From assembly GCA_937124505.1 (NCBI GenBank), contig CAKZKV010000049.1:1-15425 (forward strand): a stretch of DNA of 15,425 nt. The letters run 5' to 3'. Origin of the DNA: an uncultured Alphaproteobacteria bacterium (GTDB lineage: Bacteria > Pseudomonadota > Alphaproteobacteria > Micavibrionales > Micavibrionaceae). Both the position numbers and the translations under genes were made by a program. The notes beneath the pieces were generated by a model. It was not told the origin of the DNA. It ran no database searches and worked only from the letters and a program-made list of their open reading frames with translations. Positions within the stretch are counted from its first letter, which is position 1; each line of letters begins with the position of its first letter. Shown piece after piece: positions 6,455 to 13,454 of the stretch.

Positions 6455-7720
6455 GTGACTGTTCGGGAGAGTAAAACTAATGTTATCCACAACAGCTCGA
6501 AAGGTCCTGAACTGGTCACGTTCGGTTGCCGTCTGAATACTTATGAAAGTGCCGTCATGAAAAGCCATGCCGAAAGTGCGGGGCTTTCCGACGCCATCAT
6601 TTTTAATACATGCGCTGTCACCAAAGAAGCGGAGCGGCAAGCTAAACAGGCCATTCGCCGTGCCAGACGCGATCACCCGAACAAGAAAATTATTGTGACA
6701 GGCTGTGCCGCACAAATTGATCCGCAAGGCTATGGGGGTATGAGCGAAGTCGATCAGGTAATTGGTAACGACCTGAAGCTGGAGGCGGCAACATGGCATG
6801 GTTTGCAGCGGGATAAAATACTGGTCAATGACATTATGGAGGTTCAGGAAACGGCGTATCACCTGGTGGATGGATTTGAAGGCCGGGCGCGGGCGTTTTT
6901 ACAGGTGCAAAACGGATGCAATCACCGCTGCACATTTTGTATTATTCCCTATGGCCGCGGAAATTCACGCTCCGTGCCTGTTGGCGAGATTTATAAGCAG
7001 GTCAAAAACGTGGTGGAGCAGGGGTACAAGGAAGTGGTGTTGACTGGCGTGGATGTGACGGGTTATGGTCTGGACCTTCCCGGAAAACCGACATTCGGAC
7101 AGATGATCCGGCGGGTTCTGGCGTTAGTGCCGGAATTGCCACGCGTACGGCTATCGTCTCTTGACCCTGTTGAAATTGATGATGATCTCTGGGATTTGAT
7201 TGCAAACGAGCCGCGTTTGATGCCGCATTTGCATATCTCCTTACAGGCCGGAGATGACATGGTGCTCAAGCGTATGAAGCGCCGCCATCTGCGAAAAGAT
7301 ATTGTGCATATGGTGGAAAAGGCACGGCGACTGCGCCCGGATGTCGTATTTGGGGCCGATATCATTGCCGGATTTCCAACAGAGACGGACGAGATGTTTG
7401 AAAATACGCGGACGATTATTAGCGAGTGCGGGATCATTCATAACCACATCTTTCCGTATTCGTCTCGTCCCGGTACGCCCGCCGCCAAGATGCCTCAGGT
7501 CAATGGGAACGTGGTCAAGGAACGTGCGGCGATCCTGCGGGAGGAAGGCGAGAAGGAACTGCAAAAATTCCTGAAATCGGAGATCGGTAAAACACGTCAG
7601 GTCTTGATCGAAAAAGATGGCACCGGACATACCGAGCATTTTATCCGGGTGAAAAATATTGGCGGGGAAGCGGGAAATATTGTATCGATTGAATTGACGG
7701 CCAATTCATTCAATCTATAG
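6455..7720 (+). CDS. mtaB: tRNA (N6-L-threonylcarbamoyladenosine(37)-C2)-methylthiotransferase MtaB
   Basis: 421 residues, a radical-SAM methylthiotransferase that turns t6A37 into ms2t6A37 in tRNAs reading ANN codons. The N-terminal UPF0004 domain has its three cluster cysteines in TFGCRLN (C25), FNTCAVT (C53) and VTGCAAQ (C84). The radical-SAM motif CxxxCxxC is CNHRCTFC (155-162). Further family motifs are TGVDVTGYG, LHISLQAGDD, MKRRH and GADIIAGFPTET, and a C-terminal TRAM-like region follows. The CRLN and IIAGFPTE signatures point to MtaB rather than MiaB or RimO. The start is GTG at 6455 after AGGAAGG at 6440-6446. In many alphaproteobacteria mtaB sits beside ftsY; here ftsY is about 2.4 kb away on the other strand, so this arrangement has been rearranged by the intervening genes. 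Confidence 0.95.
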   Translation: MTVRESKTNVIHNSSKGPELVTFGCRLNTYESAVMKSHAESAGLSDAIIFNTCAVTKEAERQAKQAIRRARRDHPNKKIIVTGCAAQIDPQGYGGMSEVDQVIGNDLKLEAATWHGLQRDKILVNDIMEVQETAYHLVDGFEGRARAFLQVQNGCNHRCTFCIIPYGRGNSRSVPVGEIYKQVKNVVEQGYKEVVLTGVDVTGYGLDLPGKPTFGQMIRRVLALVPELPRVRLSSLDPVEIDDDLWDLIANEPRLMPHLHISLQAGDDMVLKRMKRRHLRKDIVHMVEKARRLRPDVVFGADIIAGFPTETDEMFENTRTIISECGIIHNHIFPYSSRPGTPAAKMPQVNGNVVKERAAILREEGEKELQKFLKSEIGKTRQVLIEKDGTGHTEHFIRVKNIGGEAGNIVSIELTANSFNL

Positions 7721-7728
7721 TTTATTTA

Positions 7729-7756
7729 GAGAAATTGACTTTTGTCAATGTTTCTC
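7729..7756 (+). terminator. Long hairpin just after mtaB
   Basis: GAGAAATTGAC (7729-7739), loop TTTT, GTCAA, a two-base bulge TG, then TTTCTC (to 7756) form an 11-bp stem. It starts eight bases after the mtaB stop. No strong T run follows, so it may be a processing or attenuating stem rather than a simple intrinsic terminator. The TTGACT inside it could also be a -35 for the next gene. Confidence 0.5.
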
Positions 7757-7770
7757 ATATTTGATTTTGG

Positions 7771-7795
7771 TAGAGTACTGTTCGTCAATACTCTA
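7771..7795 (+). promoter_or_regulatory. Inverted repeat upstream of small membrane protein gene
   Basis: TAGAGTA (7771-7777) and TACTCTA (7789-7795) are exact inverted repeats around an 11-base loop, ending 18 bases before the ATG at 7814. It could be an RNA hairpin in the leader or an operator. GTCAAT occurs both here and in the preceding hairpin. Confidence 0.4.
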
Positions 7796-7813
7796 TTCTG
7801 AGGTCTTACAATT

Positions 7814-8059
7814 ATGAGAAAACTGGCATTCTTTTTGTTAATATGGCTTATTGAAGCTCCTACGCTGATTGTGACCATGATCCTTCTGGTGATGGGGATG
7901 TCTTATATTGGGGAGGGACAGAACTTTTTTCTGGCTCATAGTGGGGAACTGTCTGTCTCTGATTTTGTCATTGCTGGCGCCCTCTGTGCAATCCCGACGA
8001 GTTACCTTGGCGTGAAAGCCATTAAAAACTCTTTCTTCTCATCTCATCAACACGGATAA
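7814..8059 (+). CDS. Small two-helix membrane protein, unknown function
   Basis: 81 residues, not recognised. The N-terminus (RKLAFFLLIWLIEAPTLIV and on to about residue 32) is a hydrophobic helix. A polar stretch (GEGQNFFLAHSGELSVSD) links it to a second helix (about 50-68, FVIAGALCAIPTSYLGV), and the tail is basic and polar with SSHQHG. Two helices and a short loop suggest an inner-membrane protein. TGAGGT sits about nine bases before the ATG. It has its own leader region with two hairpins, and a gap of about 200 bp before the next gene. Confidence 0.7.
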   Translation: MRKLAFFLLIWLIEAPTLIVTMILLVMGMSYIGEGQNFFLAHSGELSVSDFVIAGALCAIPTSYLGVKAIKNSFFSSHQHG

Positions 8060-8092
8060 TATAGCTTACATCACATAAATTGATCCGCTTTT

Positions 8093-8153
8093 CGTCATTG
8101 CGAGGGAGCTGTTTGTGGATTGCCGCGCCGCTTTTTGCGGCTCATAAAGACAG
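8093..8153. repeat. Decayed copy of a 'GTCATTGCGAG' palindromic interspersed repeat
   Basis: CGTCATTGCGAGGGAGC begins the element and GTGGATTGCCGCGCCGC, TTTTT, GCGGCTC follows. These match the left end and the right-centre of a palindromic intergenic repeat that I know from Rickettsia and several other bacteria, whose intact copies end ...GCGGCTCGCAATGACG. Here the left arm is shortened in the middle and the right end reads GCGGCTCATAAAGACAG, so both halves have decayed. GCCGC/GCGGC (8127-8131 and 8137-8141) still forms a hairpin. Confidence 0.6.
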
Positions 8154-8214
8154 GAATTTTATTTTCTGGCTTTTCCGGAGCCTTCTATATAGAGTTGATA
8201 TGAGAGGCTGAAAT

Positions 8215-8256
8215 ATGTTAAAAATTAGTCTCTACAGTAAACAATTTTATGATTGA
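8215..8256 (+). CDS. Possible 13-codon leader peptide
   Basis: ATG at 8215 opens a 13-codon frame (MLKISLYSKQFYD) ending at TGA 8254-8256. AGAGG at 8203-8207 is seven bases upstream. Its stop overlaps the GAGGAGG ribosome site (8255-8261) of the following gene, an arrangement that would couple the two. No run of one amino acid suggests attenuation. It may be chance. Confidence 0.3.
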   Translation: MLKISLYSKQFYD

Positions 8257-8267
8257 GGAGGCGAAAC

Positions 8268-8483
8268 ATGACAGCAAATTATGATGATATTGATCCCCGA
8301 AGACGGGCAGAGTGGCGCCAGCAATTTCAGGATGAAGCCAGTGGCATAGCAGCTCAGCAACAGATTATGCAGGATGGAACGAATCCTGCCGCAGCAAGAC
8401 GTGCAGGGCAACTCCTGGCTGCGATAAGGAGTGAGAATTTTATGCATGATTCTCTACCTCCTTCTCCTTCTCCTGAAAATTAA
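8268..8483 (+). CDS. Small hypothetical soluble protein
   Basis: 71 residues, not recognised. It is rich in Ala, Arg and Gln and probably helical (RRRAEWRQQFQDEASGIAAQQ, then NPAAARRAGQLLAAI), ending in a Pro/Ser tail (LPPSPSPEN). No signal or membrane segment. ATG 8268 is chosen because GAGGAGG at 8255-8261 is six bases upstream; a TTG at 8253 lies before that site and is rejected. Its TAA touches the stop of amn, which runs towards it, with no base between. The strong ribosome site favours a real gene. Confidence 0.6.
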   Translation: MTANYDDIDPRRRAEWRQQFQDEASGIAAQQQIMQDGTNPAAARRAGQLLAAIRSENFMHDSLPPSPSPEN

Positions 8484-9980
8484 CTATTGAAATGCGACCT
8501 CGTTGAAAGACCGGAGTTTGCGGGAGTGAAGGCGTTCGGGGCCGATATCACGTAGCAGAGCCATGGCCAGCAGGCCGATTTGCAAGTGCTGCTCGACACG
8601 GGTGCGGTAAAAGCTGTCCGCCATGCCGGGCAGTTTGAGTTGTCCGTGCAGGGGCTTGTCAGACACGCAGAGGAGCGTGCCGTAAGGAACGCGGAAGCGG
8701 AAGCCATTAGCGGCGATCGTCGCAGATTCCATATCAAGCGCGATGGCGCGGCTCTGGCTGAGGCGTCGGTTCTGCCGGACGGAGGTGCGCAGTTCCCAGT
8801 TACGGTCATCAATCGTGGCAACCGTGCCGGTGCGCATAATCTTTTTCAGATCGTATCCTTCATAGCCGGTCACCTGTGCCACGGCGGCTTCCAGTGCCAG
8901 TTGAATTTCGGCCAGCGCAGGAATGGGAATGGAGGGGTGCAGGTCGTCATCCAGCACCTGATCATTTCTGGAATAGGCATGCGCCAGAACATAATCGCCC
9001 AATGCCTGCGAATTTCGCAAGCCCGCACAATGCCCTAGCATCAGCCAGGCATGCGGGCGTAAAACCGCGATATGGTCGGTGATGGTTTTTGCGTTGGAAG
9101 GGCCAACGCCGATATTGATCATCGTAATGCCCGTACCATCAGGACGTTTCAGATGATAGGCCGGCATTTGCGGCATGCGGTGCGGGGAAGCGCCCCCGGA
9201 TTTTTCCTTGTTATTATCCAGATTTTTATTGGCAATGACCTTGTTTCCCGGCTCCACGAAAGCGGTGTAGGCCGCCCGTTCCTTGCGCAGGACGGGGTCG
9301 TCAGTCGGGCTCATGATGGCGTGGCCGATGCGGATAAACTCGTCAATGTAAAACTGGTAGTTTGTAAAGATCACGTAGTTCTGGAAGTGGATGGCGTTGG
9401 TGCCTGTATAGTGTTTCAGGCGCATCACGGAGATATCGACGCGTGGCGCGGTGAACAAGGCAAGAGGGAACGCTGCGCCTTCTTTCGGGACGTGGTAGGC
9501 ATTGGCAATGCTGTCATCCATGGCGCTCAGGTCTGGCTGGTCGAACAGGTAGGGCAGGGCGGCCATTTGCTCCTGATTTAAATCCTGCTCCAGATGGAAA
9601 TTTTCACCCAGAGCAAAGTGGATGGGAATGGGAGTCTCGCTCAGGCCGACTTCTACTTTTGCATTGTGGTTCTCGATCAGCAGGCGGATTTGCTCGCGAT
9701 AATAATGGTCGAAAATGTCCGGGCGGGTCAGGGTGGTGGCGTATGTGCCGGGTTTGGCGACATATCCGTAAGACAGGCGGTTGTCCGGGCGGGAGGCGGT
9801 CGTCGTGGTAATGGTTAACTCTGGATAGCAGGCCCGGATCAGGTCTTTGGGGATGTTTCCCTCCGCGAAGCTGTCAAACTGGTCGCGCAGATATTTGATG
9901 TTGGTATTATAGATGCCTTTGAGGGCCGTGAAGGCCTCATCGGCATTTGTATATTTTCTGGAGCGTGCTTTTGAAACCAT
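8484..9980 (-). CDS. amn: AMP nucleosidase
   Basis: 498 residues, near the usual length (E. coli Amn is 484). The enzyme hydrolyses AMP to adenine and ribose 5-phosphate in purine salvage. The N-terminal Amn-specific domain includes YGYVAKPGTYATTLTRPDIF and TPIPIHFALGE. The C-terminal part is a nucleoside-phosphorylase-like domain with INIGVGPSNAKTITDHIAVLRPHAWLMLGHCAGLR, cut here by family-typical VLAHAYSRNDQVLDDDLHP and LDMESATIAANGFRFRVPYGTLLCVSDKPLHG. A TAG two codons upstream makes ATG 9980 the earliest start, yet the only purine run before it (AGGG) is too close, so initiation looks weak. It follows ftsY on the same strand after a 140-bp gap. Confidence 0.95.
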   Translation of the reverse strand: MVSKARSRKYTNADEAFTALKGIYNTNIKYLRDQFDSFAEGNIPKDLIRACYPELTITTTTASRPDNRLSYGYVAKPGTYATTLTRPDIFDHYYREQIRLLIENHNAKVEVGLSETPIPIHFALGENFHLEQDLNQEQMAALPYLFDQPDLSAMDDSIANAYHVPKEGAAFPLALFTAPRVDISVMRLKHYTGTNAIHFQNYVIFTNYQFYIDEFIRIGHAIMSPTDDPVLRKERAAYTAFVEPGNKVIANKNLDNNKEKSGGASPHRMPQMPAYHLKRPDGTGITMINIGVGPSNAKTITDHIAVLRPHAWLMLGHCAGLRNSQALGDYVLAHAYSRNDQVLDDDLHPSIPIPALAEIQLALEAAVAQVTGYEGYDLKKIMRTGTVATIDDRNWELRTSVRQNRRLSQSRAIALDMESATIAANGFRFRVPYGTLLCVSDKPLHGQLKLPGMADSFYRTRVEQHLQIGLLAMALLRDIGPERLHSRKLRSFNEVAFQ

Positions 9981-10060
9981 GCCCTATTGTAGAAAGACAC
10001 GGCAAATAAGCAATGGGAATTTTTAATGAGTTTTCAAGGAACCGTTTATTTTCTTCAGGT

Positions 10061-10086
10061 GTCCTTCTGGAGGCTTTAGAAAGGAC
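10061..10086 (-). terminator. Hairpin between ftsY and amn
   Basis: GTCCTT (10061-10066) and AAGGAC (10081-10086) pair across a 14-base loop in which two more pairs are possible with one bulge. It lies 35 bases after the ftsY stop. There is no T run on the minus strand, so a terminator role is uncertain. Nothing else is seen in 9981-10120. Confidence 0.3.
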
Positions 10087-10120
10087 TTGCCATCCGGGAT
10101 AACGGCTTTGAAAAAGAGTT

Positions 10121-11302
10121 CTATCTCAGTCCCACCAGCCCCATGGCGAATTCCTTGGCATGGAAGGGTTGCAGGTCTTCCGCTGTTTCGCCGACACCAA
10201 CCGCATAGATCGGCAGACCGAACTGATCGGCCAGAGAAACGACGATGCCACCTCGTGCGGAGCCGTCCAGCTTTGTAACGATCAGGCCGGTAATATTCAC
10301 CATCTCCTTAAACGTCTCAACCTGCGCGATTGCGTTTTGCCCCGTTGTGGCATCCAGAATCAGCAGGCATTCATGGGGCAGGGCGTCATTGTGCTTTTTC
10401 AAAACGCGAACCACTTTGCCGAGCTCTTCCATCAGATTGGCCTTGTTGTGCAGGCGTCCGGCAGTATCGACCATCAGGATTTCGGTTTTGTCATTTGTGG
10501 CTTTTTCGTAGGCTTCATAAGCGACAGCGGCGGCATCTGCCCCGATATCTTTTGCATAGAAACCTGTATGGGTTCTTTCCGCCCAGATTTGCAGTTGTTC
10601 GACGGCGGCGGCGCGGAATGTATCTCCGGCGGCGAGTAGAACGCTTTGTTTGTCTTTCATATGAAAGTTCTGGGCAAATTTGCCGATGGTTGTGGTCTTG
10701 CCAACGCCATTTACACCGCAGACCAGTATGGTATAGGGCCCTGTTTCTGGTGGCACGATGAATAAGGGTTTTGCGACCGGCTCCAGAATTTTGGCAATTG
10801 AGGCGGCCAGCGCGTCTTTGAGTTCTCTTTCGTCCATGTCCTTGCCAAAGCGGTCTTTGGAAAAGTCAGCAATGACTTTTGCTGCCGTTGCGGGGCCAAG
10901 ATCAGCCGAAATAAGCAGCTCTTCCAAGCTGTCCAGCGTTTCCTGATCCAGTTTTTTCTTGGTGAGCAGATCATTAATGCCGGTTGATATTTTGCGGGAG
11001 GATTTTGTCAGACCGCTTGTCAGACGTGAGAACCATCCGCCTTCGTTTGAATCGTCTTCAAACTCTTCTCTTTCCTTCAGGTCGTCCAGACGGTTGTGGT
11101 CGGGTTCCGGCGTGGTATGGATGTCTGCTATTTCAGGCTCGTTTTCTTCCTCAAATTCGTGAAGCCTGTCTTTTACATTGATGGTATTTGCAGAATCTTC
11201 CTCTGGTCCAAGATCCGGATCATTGTCTGGATGTATGATCTTATCTTCAAGGTCTTCCTGTTCTTGCTCTGTAACATTTTTTTTCTTACGCCAAAAAATC
11301 AT
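10121..11302 (-). CDS. ftsY: Signal recognition particle receptor FtsY
   Basis: 393 residues. The first ~85 residues are the acidic A domain (many Glu/Asp), beginning MIFWRKKK, which can bind membrane lipid. The NG GTPase domain follows: G1 GVNGVGKTT (196-204), DTFRAAA (227-233), DTAGR (279-283), TKLDG (343-347) and the closing GVGETAEDLQPF. FtsY docks the SRP-ribosome complex at the inner membrane and, with Ffh, hydrolyses GTP to hand nascent membrane proteins to SecYEG. A GGAAA lies about 10 bases before the ATG. A candidate promoter sits in the gap behind it. All catalytic motifs are intact. Confidence 0.97.
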   Translation of the reverse strand: MIFWRKKKNVTEQEQEDLEDKIIHPDNDPDLGPEEDSANTINVKDRLHEFEEENEPEIADIHTTPEPDHNRLDDLKEREEFEDDSNEGGWFSRLTSGLTKSSRKISTGINDLLTKKKLDQETLDSLEELLISADLGPATAAKVIADFSKDRFGKDMDERELKDALAASIAKILEPVAKPLFIVPPETGPYTILVCGVNGVGKTTTIGKFAQNFHMKDKQSVLLAAGDTFRAAAVEQLQIWAERTHTGFYAKDIGADAAAVAYEAYEKATNDKTEILMVDTAGRLHNKANLMEELGKVVRVLKKHNDALPHECLLILDATTGQNAIAQVETFKEMVNITGLIVTKLDGSARGGIVVSLADQFGLPIYAVGVGETAEDLQPFHAKEFAMGLVGLR

Positions 11303-11354
11303 GTATTTGTTTTCCTTTTTATTTTTAGCTTTTTAGCCTCTTTTCTATATTTAA

Positions 11355-11382
11355 TCTATATCATATCTAATAAGGGTGTCGA
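11355..11382 (-). promoter_or_regulatory. Candidate ftsY promoter
   Basis: On the minus strand TCGACA (11382-11377), a 16-base spacer and TATAGA (11360-11355) make a fair sigma-70-type pair in the 85-bp gap before ftsY, about 50 bases from its ATG. Confidence 0.35.
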
Positions 11383-11387
11383 TAAGA

Positions 11388-12155
11388 TCATTTTGCTTTT
11401 CGTCTCTTTTCACATTCCTGAATAACGCGTTCCACTCTTTGATATTCTTCGGGGGTGTCGATCAGGCTGTTTCTCTTTCTCTGATCTTTCCAGATCGTTT
11501 CGTAATAGATGTTAATCATATCATTTACGGAATGCTCGATCTGCTTATAGGCATTTTGTATCTGGCTGGCATCGACGTACCCCTGACGTTCCTCGATTTC
11601 CCGGACAATGGTGGGGAGGTCTTTTTTTAAACGGTCAGAATATGTTTTGATGGCCATGACATTTGCCGTATGGTGTTTCCATTCGTGTTTCATGGTTTCT
11701 TCAAATTCACAGGAGTCTCTGGGAATTTCTTTGGCAATAAAAATTTTGGTTGCGTAGAAAAATTCAATATTCAGGTCTGTTAAAAACGGGCAGTAATAAA
11801 CGCCGTAACGATCCACGCGTCTCGCATGTCCCATGCCTGTCATATTGACCTGATACCCGCCTGATGTCAGGCCCTTGATTTTTATGAACTGGCCAAGGTG
11901 TCGCGCCATACCTATGGATTTAATGCCCTGTTTCTGCAACCACTTCACTGTTGATTCAAAACGCTCGTCCGTCATCTCTTCAGAGGTGCGGCTATAGTCA
12001 TAGGTGGCTTCCGGAATCGTTAGATGAATATTGATGCGCAGTTCTGGCTTTTCGATATAGTCACAGGTTCTTTTTTTACTTTTTGCGTCTGCCGGGAATG
12101 CCTGCCCCAAAAACAGAATCATAATAAGCAAAGATAATTGTAAGCGTTTTCCCAT
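11388..12155 (-). CDS. Secreted protein with HExxH motif (putative zinc metallopeptidase)
   Basis: 255 residues, exported: the first ~24 residues (GKRLQLSLLIMILFLGQAFPADA) are a secretion signal ending at an A-D-A site. Mature cysteines are C31, C122, C149 and C248, probably forming disulfides. MKHEWKHHTA contains HEWKH at 157-161, an HExxH zinc-binding pattern, and lies eight residues after C149. A charged helical C-terminus follows. The layout (Cys, beta strands, Cys, HExxH, helix) reminds me of DUF922-type secreted proteases, but I cannot confirm it. The upstream gene encodes a paralog with the same cysteine spacing and a broken HExxH. It lies 13 bp after that gene and has only CGGA touching its ATG, so it may depend on coupled translation. 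Alternative: a structural periplasmic protein in which the motif is incidental. Confidence 0.72.
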   Translation of the reverse strand: MGKRLQLSLLIMILFLGQAFPADAKSKKRTCDYIEKPELRINIHLTIPEATYDYSRTSEEMTDERFESTVKWLQKQGIKSIGMARHLGQFIKIKGLTSGGYQVNMTGMGHARRVDRYGVYYCPFLTDLNIEFFYATKIFIAKEIPRDSCEFEETMKHEWKHHTANVMAIKTYSDRLKKDLPTIVREIEERQGYVDASQIQNAYKQIEHSVNDMINIYYETIWKDQRKRNSLIDTPEEYQRVERVIQECEKRRKAK

Positions 12156-12168
12156 TCCGATATGTTAA

Positions 12169-12987
12169 TTATTTCTGATTTGCAGGGGTGTTATTCTTCT
12201 TTCTGTCAGCTTCACATTTTTCGATATTTTCAGCCAGTTTTTGCATTTGTTCTTCTGAGCTGTATTCCAGGATAAATTGCCGCTGCTGTCTTTTCAGGTC
12301 TCTAAGATAAAATTCGAGTAATTCTTTAACAGACTGCTCCAGCTTGTTACGTAAAGCTGACTCGTCAGTATATCTCATATAGCCAGCACTCTTTTCCGCA
12401 TGCGAGACAAGTCTGAACATGTTCTGTCGCAAGATGGTCGAGAAGTTTTTACCTGTCTCAAGGTCGGCGATATAGTACTTTTCATGATATTTGACCCGTT
12501 CTAAAAAGTCACAGGAGTCCTTTTCATATTCATCAGGGATAATAATTGTGTTCGTATAACCGATCTGAACATTTATTTGTTTGACATAGGCGCAAACGAA
12601 ATTTTTGTCGCGATCAGGGCTTCTGACTGTGGTTGTTATGTTGCTTTTCAAGGAAAACTTTGCATCTGTCAGTCCGTTTGTCTTTATTGGTGTCCCGTAA
12701 GGAACCTTGGACGGGTCCATGCCAAGATAATCCCTGATCCATTGATCCCTGCTTCCACTTTGATAAATCATCATCTCGTCCGTGGATTTGTTGAAAATGT
12801 AATTAATTGAGCCCGGCATAAAATCTACCGTAACGTCAAAAGGGATTTCATATCGGTCGCAGATAATTTTACGAAACGACTGTGCATATGCTTCGAACGG
12901 CAGCAGGATGAAAACAAAAACGCTGAAGAGGGTCAGCGCTTTTAAAAAACGGGATCTGTTCTGGTTGTATTTATGCACTGATATCAA
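12169..12987 (-). CDS. Secreted paralog of the HExxH protein, motif degenerate
   Basis: 272 residues from the chosen start. An N-terminal signal (basic RSRF, hydrophobic to about residue 35, FEAYAQ) precedes a domain with C43, C132, C159 and C258. The spacings C-27-C and C-99-C are the same as in the downstream protein, as are INGLT-like (TNGLTDAKF) and DSC-aromatic segments. Where the paralog has HEWKHH, this protein has YHEKYY: the first and last zinc-ligand positions are Tyr, so no HExxH remains. It is probably a non-catalytic partner or binding protein. Start: TTG 12987 has GGAAG five bases upstream and gives a tidy signal peptide; GTG 12978 and TTG 13023 are alternatives. It overlaps the preceding gene by 17 bp. 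Confidence 0.7.
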   Translation of the reverse strand: MISVHKYNQNRSRFLKALTLFSVFVFILLPFEAYAQSFRKIICDRYEIPFDVTVDFMPGSINYIFNKSTDEMMIYQSGSRDQWIRDYLGMDPSKVPYGTPIKTNGLTDAKFSLKSNITTTVRSPDRDKNFVCAYVKQINVQIGYTNTIIIPDEYEKDSCDFLERVKYHEKYYIADLETGKNFSTILRQNMFRLVSHAEKSAGYMRYTDESALRNKLEQSVKELLEFYLRDLKRQQRQFILEYSSEEQMQKLAENIEKCEADRKKNNTPANQK

Positions 12988-13273
12988 TGAGGCTTCCGCG
13001 TGGAGGTTTCTGGTTCTGTTCAATCCCTAATTGCTGACGGAATTCATTGACGCTGAGCGCTGTTGAATTGTTTTTATTGAATTGTGCATCGCTGTTTTGC
13101 GTCTGAGAGGCGGATGTACCGCTACGTCTGGTTTGTGTGCTTTGCGTGTCCCGGGCATTAATGGCGTTCTTTTCTGTCTGTTGCCGCTGGTTGATCTGTT
13201 GTTGCTGTTGTTCCCCGCGGTTGTATGGAGAGATCACATTCTGTTGTGAAAGATTTGTAACCTGCTGAACCAT
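12971..13273 (-). CDS. Gln/Asn-rich small hypothetical protein
   Basis: 100 residues, not recognised. 21 Gln and 12 Asn, with a QQQQQ run at about 21-25, and Ser, Thr and Arg as most of the rest; no Cys, no Trp, no membrane segment. It would be largely disordered. The last 30 residues (LSVNEFRQQLGIEQ, then a Pro-Arg-Gly tail) look more ordered. ATG 13273 follows AAGAGGA on the minus strand with good spacing. It is first in a three-gene minus-strand set with the two secreted paralogs, overlapping the second, so it may be functionally tied to them. It has no signal peptide itself. Confidence 0.65.
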   Translation of the reverse strand: MVQQVTNLSQQNVISPYNRGEQQQQQINQRQQTEKNAINARDTQSTQTRRSGTSASQTQNSDAQFNKNNSTALSVNEFRQQLGIEQNQKPPRGSLIDISA

Positions 13274-13364
13274 GATGTCCTCTTAATCTTGAATTTACAG
13301 TGTACAATATTACCAGAATTTGTTTAAGCTTTTCTTTCCTTTATGCCCCTTCAGGTAGAAGACA

Positions 13365-13429
13365 TAAAAATTTCCTAAAAATTTACAGATTAGTAACCAA
13401 TCACATTTATGATGTGCTTAAGAGCTTAA
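13365..13429. promoter_or_regulatory. Repeat-rich divergent control region
   Basis: The 181-bp gap 13274-13454 lies between divergent genes. It holds TAAAAATTT twice (13365-13373 and 13376-13384, an 11-base period), an inverted repeat CACAT-TTATG-ATGTG (13402-13416), and TTAAG-AG-CTTAA (13418-13429). These could be operators or a bent A-tract region. No definite -35/-10 pair was found on either strand. Confidence 0.35.
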
Positions 13430-13454
13430 AAGAAGAGTTAGACGGGGTTACAAG

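Noticed and set aside
9072..9581. 169-codon plus-strand frame inside amn
   Set aside because: Antisense to a complete, family-matching AMP nucleosidase, with no ribosome site of note.
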